Below, piece after piece: positions 12,201 through 23,700 of a stretch of DNA of 64,000 nt. The DNA lies in contig NW_019211454.1 in the NCBI RefSeq assembly GCF_002443255.2, positions 60,784,894-60,848,893 of the forward strand, written 5' to 3'. Under the pieces are notes generated by a model, which was given only the letters and a program-made list of their open reading frames with translations, was not told the origin of the DNA and made no database searches. Source of the DNA: Varroa destructor. Lineage: Eukaryota; Arthropoda; Arachnida; Mesostigmata; Varroidae. The first letter of the stretch is position 1, and the number at the start of each line of letters is the position of its first letter. A program made the position numbers and the translations under genes.

Positions 12201-15200
12201 AGGCAGGTAGAACGAATTCATCGGCGTCCACGCCAATTTCACTCGATTTCGCCAGGCGTTGCGTGCATACTCGGCACAGTAAAAATAGCGACCCTACCCG
12301 ATCAAATGGGCGTAGGCAGACGAATGACAGGACAAGGCAGTGGCTTCCGATATGATGCCGAGCACCAGACCTGAAAGTCTCTGTCTACCGTCCTATAGCA
12401 TGGTGACTCACTGCGTTCTGTCTTGCCCGCCCTCACTATTCCGCTATAGAAAGTCCCCTGGTTACAGCGAAGAGTGTCGCATTGAAAAAAGCACCACTGC
12501 TTGAAAGATCCTAACCGCAGCTCTGCAGAAATTAACGCTGGCATCCAATACACGAATAGAAGCTTTCTATTAGACGGGGCGATGCAAATGTTCCGTATTG
12601 AGTTGTTCATAAGACGAAACAACCAACTTTTTTTAATACTGATGACTCCTCGAATTCTATGTATGGAAGCATTTTGTGGTAGGAGCGGAACTTCTCGCTG
12701 CGCCCGATGAAGTCTCTCCGCCGATGCGCGGATAAAACAGGGTACCGCAACTGTATGGCTGTTTAGATGGCGTGCAGTGGAGCAGGTGGAATCGCGGCGC
12801 GTCGACGGGATTTGCTAGCCCTCACACATACTACTCTCTTTCTATGTGTGCAGAAATATATGGCACGCCGAGGACAGGTAAAGAACGGAGAACGACGGTT
12901 GTCGACGAATAAGGCTAAGGCCCGCGGTGAAAACGACCGCGGATCAAAGAATAGGGCTAGCCACTATACTAGCAGCAGAGTCTACCGTGTACTTCATCGA
13001 TAAAGACGTTTTGGGGAAGAGGACGGAGCCTATTCTCGAGTACCTTCTAACCAATCTAGACTCAGGCTGGGATCTCAGTGGCGGCGGGGGGGCGGGGGAG
13101 GGGGGAACATAGTGGGGATTCATGAACGAATCTCAGTTTGGCTGGTTCTGTCTTGCATGACAGCCGTAATACCTATTGTTGCTATCACAATCAGAATTAT
13201 ATCACGCGCTTGCATAGTTCACTATTCTCGTAATCATGGTCGTCATATCAATAATGAAGTTTTTCCTGCTACTGTAAATTACTTTTTGGAATAAATAATG
13301 CTTGTGGAGTGCGTAGGGCGTCACAGTGGACTATATATATAAGGCATGAGCCTTTCTTGCAAATAGTTTGTAATAGGCGACTGAAGCTTCCTACACGTTT
13401 TCGTGCGTTTTCGTGCGAAATGAAATTGAGATGGTTTGGATTTTTCGTTTTGAGGTTGACTTTATCAATATTTTCACAACTCGCTCTATAATTCAACACG
13501 TTGCAAACCAGCGTTCGGTATTAATTATAGGAATATGAGCTAGTAAACGTTCTGCGTAGGTTTTCTTAACATCATCTGGACTGGGTACAATAAAACAGGT
13601 AAAATTAGCTAAGTAGAACACGTTCGGTCTTTTGTCATTATTTTTTAAAAGGTCCGAGCTCATTGGCTAGTAGTTTACTGGTGAAGCCTTCCTAGCGAAA
13701 AATAGGTTCGAAATAAAGCGATAATAGCGGTGCGTCAATGTCTATTCTATTGAATAGTAATTTCGAGCTGTTTAAACATCGATGTATTAAGCCGTAAGCT
13801 AAGTGATAGAATATTATTTGTTACGTCCTAGGCTTTTTATTTAGGCTACATCATTGGGGTATATAAATCTCCACTCTTCTGGTTTCATGGGCTATATATG
13901 TTGGGCGCTAGTCGGGCGCCATTGAAAACTGTTGTTTTTTAATTAGAGCTCTTGTTTAGTTCGAGGAATATTTTTGTTAGGTTAGGTTTTTTTTTTTTAC
14001 ACATACGATTACGGTACTTCTGCGTACTTGCTGTACTAGCGTCAAAAACAGATTTCGCTCAGTAATTGGTTACGGGCTGCATTTCTGCTTGATAATTAGC
14101 TACGACTAGTAACATTAACGGGTCGTATCTTTTTCGCAATTCAATTGATCTTAGATTGTTTGTATACTGTACCCTGTAGCCTGTAGCAGTTGTTTTGAAC
14201 TCAGCTTGATTTGTTGGACCCCACTAACTGTAGTTCTCGACCGTTTCCACGAATGAAAAAATAGTTTTATTTTTTATGACGCGATTGCCACTATTGTCAT
14301 CAACGATTTTCTCGTTCGCGCTGCTTTACCCAATGCTAACACCTGTTTTATTTGAAAAAAAAAAAAAAGATGATTACATACTGTTTGCTTTTTACTGCAT
14401 CATTAAACGCCTGCTTAGGCGAGTTACGTGATACAGCAGAGAGTTAATTATAAATCAGTACTGTCTGAAGGCACACGTTCTTTACCCGCGCCATTTTCTC
14501 GATGAAGAAAACAAATGAAGCCGAGAACGAGGCAGTGTAGCATGTGGTGATAATGTAATTTTGGCACCAAACGCAAATGTTTATATCATAGCCGCATCAT
14601 CCGAAATGAAAAACATTTCAGCGATTTTTAAACATGTTCTATTTAATGTTTATTCCCTATTGGCTAGTGATTTCTTTTGGAATCAGAGGGGTGACGGAGA
14701 TTACGATAAGTGCAAACTTCCTGTATGTTGCTTTCAATCAGTTTTAACATTGCCAACGTATGAATGAAATCCACTCATTTGTTATGTTGGTGTCATCTAG
14801 TGTCGTGGCCATGATGACTATGATATGATTTGTATTTGTATCTACAAGCCCTCGATCGTGATGACTCGAATGTTGAAACGTAAGCTTTTCTAGGGGGTCA
14901 TCTGCCACTGCAGTCACCAGCGCCCACCATCGAACAAACGAATCGAGGATTAAATGAGCCTTAATAAAACCGAAGCCGACTTTGTCGCCTCGCATGATTA
15001 AGCAGCATCTTCTTACTCACGATAAGGCCCCTGCTTATAGGACTAGTGGGTCGCTTGCATTAAGGCGGAAGTGGTCGATAAGGGGACCAGTTATGATAGA
15101 AAAGGCATATTGAGGGCAGAAGAATCGCGATGGATCGTTAGAGAAGCTAGATTAGCATCTGCCTACCTTCGAGCCAAGTAGGAGCTAACGGTAACTTCAA

Positions 15201-17729
15201 GCTAGTTGTCTACTTGAGTGTAGGCGCTGCTTGCCGCTCATGAATACTAGCTAAATCGTGAGTCCTTTCGATCGGAAATTGTGGGCTGGCGGTGGTTTTG
15301 AAGTAGATACACGAATCGGTATTGGACCACATAGGATTTGTAGTGATAGCATTGTTTCACAGCGTCGCCATAGTCCATCTATTGTTACCTGAATTCCCCG
15401 TGCTATGAATGGCAGATTAGCTTCAACTGAACTTCATCAAAAAATACCTAATATCTCGTTTTAGACTCGAAGATTGAATAGACTGTAAATAGGGGGAACA
15501 CAGCAGGTGTCTCAAATATATAAAGTCAGCTACCTGCAGTAAGGAATGATGATACGATAAATAAGTCTGATTAGCGAATGTAGATCATACTCTGAATGGT
15601 TTAGGGCTTGAAAAAGCTGCTAGATTAGAAGAATTTCGACCCTATCGATGTCGTCCTGCTTTCAAATGACCATTCCAGCGCGGTCCGACAACTCCAGGGC
15701 AGGACGATAGGTTGTATGCCAATGAATCGATGTACCGTTCATTGCCGCAAATAGCATGTAACGATACGTGGTAGGTCAATTTTTGGAACCCCATTGACAG
15801 TACTGAGTTGGTCACTTCTTTTATTTCACACAAAATGCGTAGTGTTTGTTATATCGTGGACAAATCCTATGGCGGGCCTGATCTTGACCTATATTCGGTG
15901 AGTGGAAATCTAATCTTGAGTGGCAGTGTTCTTTTTTCGGTATTAAACTTCCACACTCGGCGCTGTTTGATGGCTCTATCGGTATTGATTTAGGTTAATT
16001 GAGTTCATCTGGTAACTTACATGTCCTTAACCCCAAATGACCTATCGCGCTAAATTATGTTTCTAACCAGTCAAGTTTCTCTTAGCTTTGACTAGGTAGT
16101 CCTTTCATCACCGTTAGCCCAATACGAGGCGGATGGCACTAAATATATTGGGCCCCACCCGACTTGTACGTATAACGAACTAGCTAAATGCGTACGTGTA
16201 AATTTAGAATTCACCGTATCGTATAGATGTGACTATCCTTTGACGTTGCTTTCCTAAAAATACATTGATATCTATAATATCGGCTACTCTTAAGGATCCC
16301 TTGAATCCAACTTATTTTTTTGGGGGGCTGGCGTATAAGGCTGGCCGTTCGGTAAATAGTTTGTGCTATATAATAGAGTCAAATTAAGTTATCTAGCAGT
16401 GGGAAATAACAATCGATTGGCAAAGTATTGACTGAAGCGATGAATGCCCATGATCAAGGTCTGCTCAGGTAAAGGAACACGTGTGCGAAGTAGACCGAAA
16501 TCTTTGAAAAACGATGAGACTTTTTTCCTGCATTTTGTCTCTAACGCATAGTAGTAGATAACACATAATTAGCAAAAATGCTTGTCCTTTCTAAAAAAAC
16601 CTTCATTGATAGGCTATTAGTAAAAATCTTGTTCAAATGAGTTACATGCTCGGCATCTATCGTACAAAACAGTAACAGAAGTGACTCAAATAACTAAGCG
16701 ATATCGAACATTTGTATGTTATTAAATACAGCCGTAAACTATAGACACATCTAGATAATTAGCGGTCTAAACGTGCTGATGTACTCTATCGACTGAGCCA
16801 AGATATGCGAAAAAAACTTGTAGACAAACATGTCTATTGAGCAGATTTTTTCTTAGAAACGTTTTTCTTAGAAACAGAACATACCATGATAAATAAGTCT
16901 TCTTAATTCGGTTAATTTCTAAATATTTTTCTTTTCTGCAAACAATTCGCAAGTATAATAATAATTTACTGGAACTGAAGTTGCATATAAATACAGTCGA
17001 AAAACGTTAAAAAAACACGAGTCCGACAAAAATGGTCACTTTCGGTTCACATTTTCTGTACCAGTTCCTGATAATAGGCCACGTGCTTTTGGTATTGCGA
17101 CCCATTACTGTAAATATCGGCCTAAAATCGACCTATTCAACATTGATATGTACGTGCTTCGTCCTATCACGTTTGTTTGTGTACAGTAATGCCCCCATCT
17201 GCCGATGGCGCAACTAGACCAGCTATTCATTTTTGCAGGCTCCGACTGCAATTCTCGTCCACCGCATTGTGCGCTCGGTTGCAGGAAACACAGTAAACAC
17301 CTACAAGAATACTTATATTTTCCCTGTTCCGGACTACAGAAGGCTTCGGTCAGCTGAGGTTTGAAGACTGGAGACAGCGGCTGAGTCTGCGAACATATTT
17401 TAATCCACCCATTAAACAAGTAGTTCACCTCATAAAGTTCATGAGGTGCGGTCAGTCGTGAAGTCCAAAAAACGCACACCGCGCCTTGACACGAAGCGCT
17501 TCACTGTAAGAAATGACCCCGGCCAGTAGCTAACTCCGCTTAAACCTCAAAACATAGAAGTGCGAAGCGGCATCCGAGTTAGGTCGAATTTAAGCTCCCC
17601 CGTCCATTTAGCTATAGTACCGCACAGAATCAGCTCATTGACCAGTCCAGCCAAGTACCACGAGTGACCTACAGCCGCCTACCGTCGATATATAACCCCA
17701 ACAGCACACTTGTTTGCCTCGAAACGCTG

Positions 17730-17766
<37 letters not shown>

Positions 17767-20700
17767 TGTTAAAATTTATTAGCTCGCAATCGGTGTCCGC
17801 CGTACTTCGTTGACGAAAGGCTCTACTAACACCTACCGCTAAGCTCTAAACGAAGCCATTTTTGAGGCTGAACTATAATGGCTGATTTGCGCTAGGTAAA
17901 TTCGCGTCTGAAGTCGGGATGGAGAAGTCTAAAGTCGAAGATTGGGGAATGAGAATGGAGGTGCTGATCTGAAGGTTGGCTGGCTCGTAAACTGTACCTT
18001 GGTCCAACACCCAGAACACACATTGTGGTCACATGTTTCCTGCATTCGAGATATAGCAACGGAACAGGTTTGGTGAGCCGTGTGAACACATATAAAGGTA
18101 TACACAGGGGGTGTGCGAAATTTCTCAGCGAGAGAAAAAATTTATTTTTTGTGATCAGGTCCTAGCCAAATATTGTGCGGCAACTTTTCGGCCATCAGAG
18201 CGACCTTTTTCCGAGTTCTGCGCTTTCAAATATGCCTGAACAGCATAACGGCATCGTTCGTTTGGAATAACCTATTTGGGGAAGTGAAAATACGTGATTT
18301 AAAGCGTAGCTACGATACGTTGAAGCCTAGGAGAATAGGTTAATAGGTCGAAAGAAGTAAACTCTCACTTCCTTTCACAACACAGTATGTAAAATGGCAT
18401 TTGACGAATGGTAATATCTGTGAATGGGGCTTGAGTTTGATTCAGTTGCCTATAATATTTCCATATTTTCCTACGGTATTGTCTAAAATTGAATCCTCTA
18501 TATATATATATATATACACCATTTAGTGGCATTTTTCAATGGTATTTAGATTCGACCGAATGGCAGGGATACGATCATGATAATTATAGCTAGCTAACGT
18601 ATTCTACAAATATATGTTTGCAGTGCACCTGGAGAAAATCATTACTGGCCACTTCAGTATATATTTGTTTTTTCTCACTTTATTCATATATTTATCGAAG
18701 TTCTGATACAAAAAGAAGTTATTTATATTTTCAGTCGGCATACGATTGTTATTTTGTTTAAAGCAGGAACAGCGAGTTTCAACTTTTTGCAGTTCTATCC
18801 CCTCTTTGCGTCTGTGTTTAATAAGTATAGTTGAGGGGTTCAGTGATCTAATAAGTGATAGGTACCGCAAGTGACGAATAACACACAAAAACCTGTTTCT
18901 TAGGCCAAGCCGGTATTAATCAGCTCGGAGGGGTATTCATCAACGGTCGCCCACTTCCTGACTATATAAGACGAAGAATTGTGGAGCTAGCTCTTATGGG
19001 GGTACGTACCTCTATACATAGATGTAAACTAGCAGTAATATAAGTTGCTGCCTTATATGTAGTGTTTACTGAACCAGGGGTGTTGTTACATTGTGCTGTG
19101 TATAGCGAAAAATGCATGTGTGATTTTTAAATATGTAAATTTTTGCCTGCCGCACTTTAAAAGCAACATTAATCAAGAAATTGCATTTCCAGAGCTATGC
19201 AATCTGTAGCGCTAACTCTAAGTTCTGATTACAGGTGCGACCATGTGATATCTCGAGGCAGCTGCTCGTATCACACGGTTGCGTATCGAAGATCTTAACA
19301 CGTTTCTACGAAACCGGCTCTATTAAGCCTGGGTCTACTGGAAGCCCAAAAGGAAAGGTGGCTATCTAACTGAACGACAGCGATACATCTATAATGCACT
19401 ATTGTTAAATCAAAATGAAACAATTCGACCAAGCTCGCTTAACCGCTGAATTCGGTGTTTTTCTTTGCGCTAAAGGGGCGAAAGTCAACTATTTTATTGA
19501 ACAAAAGAATAACTGCCTATCGAAGATACATACGTTGCTAACAAACGTTCGTTACTTGAAGCTTGAGACTAACCAATCGAATTTTATTCAGGCACTTGTT
19601 TATTTTATTAGGTAATACTAAAGGCGAGCATATAGTTATGGCTGGTTATATACTATTAGTTAAGCGTTTGGTGTAATAGAAAGGGGCTGGTATTCGCAGC
19701 GCGCGAATGTGTCTTCGGACCTCTAACCAAAATACGGATCTAGTCGTCCGAAAACCTTTACATGTATTTATTAACACGATCAGAGAGCTAAGGTGCGTTT
19801 CGGAAACATCTTTTAAACTAAGAGCTCAGTAATCATAGCTCATTCTTATTCGATGCTCAAGACATACAGAAGAACTGCGTCTATGTTTAAGCGAGAGCCG
19901 GTTGCGATATGGCTATGATGATCAATTGTACTTTCTGTACGTTATATCTCTATTTTTTAGGAATATTATTTAACCTTGCTAGCGTTCTTCCGTACCAAGT
20001 AAACGGCCATTCTATTGAATGCATTTTGCCATTGAAATGAAAAGTTTCTACACACGTATGGAACTGCTAGGCACCATGGTGACGCACGAGTCATATTCTA
20101 TGCTTGTAGTTTCACTATTTATGAGAAAATAAAAATCACTTATATAGGGGAAAAAGACACTTATATAGACCACCTTGTTGTTTCTAGCAACGAAACGCTC
20201 ATTTTAGATGCGAGAGATCTCAGGGTCTCCCAGTCTGTTAGATGCATACGGGCCAAAAACTGGATAGAATTCATCCTTCCTGGGATTTTCCTTTGTCCAA
20301 AGTCCAAAAGCTGAGCTACCGTTTGTTTTTTTTTTCGCATTTCATTAAACTTTTGTTAAAGGAAAAAAACATGTAAAATAACCGCTTTGTGTTTGTACAA
20401 CAGTTTCGACTGCTTCGAAGCTGCATTTTCAAAAGCTGACTAAATGCAAATTGCATTTTGTGAAGAAAAAACGTTACATTCAGTTATATTACATGACCCC
20501 GACGAGTATATGACCCGAATATACGCGGGCGGCGACGCTATTAAGCTAAATGTTCGCATCCACCTCCTGTAACAAGTTAAAGTTTTACTCATATCTTATT
20601 CAGTTCCATTTCTGGTTCACAGCCAATAGATTTAACCTTATATTTACACTCAAACTTCTTTACTGATACGTTCACGTAAAATCCACACCGTCTCGTCTTG

Positions 20701-23700
20701 TTGATATCTGACTTGCCCTGGCTTCTAGTTTCGACTCTTCTCGTTATGTTTGTAAGTTGCTAAACACAAACAAACAAATAATGAAGATAAAACAGCTATA
20801 TTTTTTTATTCTGCTCAGCGACTTAAAGCAACCTAGAGAAGTTTATGCATTGTTTCATACATATTGACTTTGAACTTTACAGATATTAGGACGCGGACAA
20901 CGGAGACAATATAACTTGAAACGGATCCAGCAGAGCGCTGTTGTTGAACGACAGGATCAATCGTTCGCGGGACTTGACCTTAGAAATTCTGTATCATCAC
21001 CACAAAGCGCAGGTAAAATGCTTTCTTTTCTCAATAACGGATCAGATTAATCGATAAAGTTTCGCAAGGGACCTATCGTGTATTCATAGCTATACACATA
21101 TATAATTACCACAATCGGTTTCTATACACCAAGGTGTTGCCTTCGAAAACCCCACCAACCTCGTTAATCAGCGTGTTCGCATTGCATTGAGTATCGCACA
21201 TGTTTTTCTAAAAAGCAACCGTTGAAAAGTAGACCTACTGTATCCTATATAATAACAATAACAGTAATTAGTTATTAGAGTCAAAGGAAAAGCGGATAGA
21301 ACAAGTATAAGTGGAGAATGCTACTGGAGTTTAGGTTGCGTTTATGGTTGCTACTTTTGCAGTTATAGCAGCTTAGACGCTTGCTAACCTGAGTGTTCTG
21401 ACGGATAAGGACGTTGCTCCTAATCCCCTGGATCTTGCTGTTTTGTCAAGCCAGTTTTATTTCTTCCTTGATCCACTTGATTTCCCAGGAAACGCTTGAC
21501 TTGACAGTCATTTACACCTATGGTAGCAGGGGCCGTACGGTCCATGACTGACGATGGTACGCCATTCGTCGCCTGCGTTGTCGGACTGGGCAGGGCCGTT
21601 TGTGCCACCGATTACCACAATTAGGGAACTGTGTCAACGGCACCATTTTCTCGCTTCCCCATCACTAACTGATGTCCCAGAAAAGAAGAGTGCTGTTACT
21701 GGCACAATGCCGGTCAGTCTGGCAGCGAATCTGGCCAAAGCTGCCGGTAGGCGTAGTGCTCCCTATTCCAGCGTTCAGTGTAAAGTCAACTTTGGCGGTA
21801 AGCTCTCACTTGGGGAGTGTATCTCTCGGGTCTCCCGTCCTTTGGCCGCGCCGTCAGAGGGGTCGAGTGCGCCGCGAAGGATGGGGCGGAGCCGAAGAAC
21901 CGCGGCAGCGCATTATGACGACAGCAGGATACGAGGGAGATGGCTGGGGTTCCGGGTAAGCGCTCTGTACGACGTCGCTGGCGACGAAACTGCTTTAAAG
22001 AAGGAAAACTGCGTTAGTAGAGGCATGTGAGAAAGTTGTAACTATGAACTGTACTGCTGCCTCGAAAACGTATGGTTAGCTTGTGTAGCGATAGAACTTG
22101 AAATACAGCATTTTCGGGCCGGCTAGCGCCGGGCCACTATAAACAGTTCCCTAATTCTCATTGAGTCACTAAAGCTTACTGAGATATTGAATATGCTTTG
22201 ATTTCGAGTTATAGTGGTTTAATTGTTTACTATATAATTTTTTTTTACTGGAAAAAGACACAAGTAAATTCAGATGTATTAAAGCAGGTTGCTAATATCT
22301 TTTCTGTGTACTCTTCCTACTTCGTTAAACACAACATTCCCAATACAAGCATCCATTTGAAAAAAAGTCTTTCAGTCTGTATAGACAGGATTAAGTGGTC
22401 GACCATATTTCGTCAAGCTTAAACAAGGTTACATCTCATCGTAACGGCTGTCCTTTCTCTGGAGTTCGCACAATGCTGTGACGCCTGAACACCCCTCAAA
22501 TGTAAAGGCTCTAGTTGGCGTTGTGTGTAAATGTCCAGCAGGCTCACCTATCAAGCTAATCTCAGCTCTTCAGCTCAGGCTTGTCGCCCGACCTGCTGGA
22601 CGCACTGAGGTGTAGCTATCAGAGTTAGCCAGGTCGCGATGATCTCAATGAACTCGGTATCCGCGGCAACGCGGTATCCGTACCACACGCTTACATCACC
22701 AGAGGCGGGACGCTTTGCACGTGCCGCCACTTCTGATAGAATGTGTGGACGACCCTCAGAACTTCATATTCTTCGTTGATCGTCGGAGATCTGTCTACCC
22801 CCTCGCTACAATTGAGCTGTTCAAGCGATTTGCTTCAAGTGTATTCCCTTGAGACATTCGTTCGACAGAATGTGGCGTCTTCATGTAATACTGTTATTAA
22901 ATATATAAATATTATATGATACGTAATTTATATATATATATATATATATATATAACATGTATCTTATGCATAGTCGTCTATGTCATTTTTAGATGATTTG
23001 TGCCTCAAAAATTATTTGACACTTAACCATTTGATCAAGACGTTTTGTCGTATAGATGTGGCTGCAAGTATTATTCCCACTATTTTTATTGCCGCCTTCT
23101 TTGAATCTCACGATCGCTTTAATAAAGCGACTTCCGGTCTGGTAATCAGCTGGAGTGACTGTGCGTTATTCAACAATTTGTTCGTAAAATGTAGTAGTTG
23201 ATACAAAATGCCTTACGTCTAGAAAAAGGGGTATACGCTTACGGGAACGACTAAAAGCCATTAAGATCCCCTAGCGGAAAAATTCACATGCATTTCTATT
23301 GTAGGATAGGTGATAGCTGAAAAAGCTGACCTAATCGAAGCTTTACCAACGCATTTTATTGAATTATAAATGATTTGTTTGTTTCCCAGCTGGAAGTCGA
23401 ACACGCTTTTGATTTACAGAAATACAAACACAGCAGGCTCTCAATGGCCTGTTTTGAAAAGTCTTGTTTCTCAATTAACTCTATGGCGTTGGCAATTAGA
23501 GATTTTTTTTGTCTTGCCTGTTTAAAACTCGTCGTTTCCATGGCGCTGTTCATCGTTTATTGCAGCGTCTTTACTCACTACCAAACGACGCACTTAATGT
23601 TCATTTGCTGACACATACGGCTGTTTTTCCACAAGAATGGGTCGCTGATTGGCTTATCATATTGCTTGGATGCCCGCTTTATCCCTCAATCGCTTCTATT

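Larger units (their letters stand above)
3264..18903 (+). other. Poxn: Poxn intron 1 (about 15.6 kb)
   Basis: Bounded by gtaagt and cctgtttcttag. It holds short TA repeats (8150-8163, 11348-11365, 17731-17764, 18499-18516), a GC-rich island at about 9380-10700 and a G-rich tract at 13086-13105. A compositionally balanced stretch at about 5400-7650 has several short open frames and no recognised product. Very long first introns of developmental regulators often hold enhancers; that is inference here. Confidence 0.8.

Noticed and set aside
17105..17479. 124-codon minus-strand open frame inside Poxn intron 1
   Set aside because: No motif; lies in intronic sequence; composition like its surroundings.
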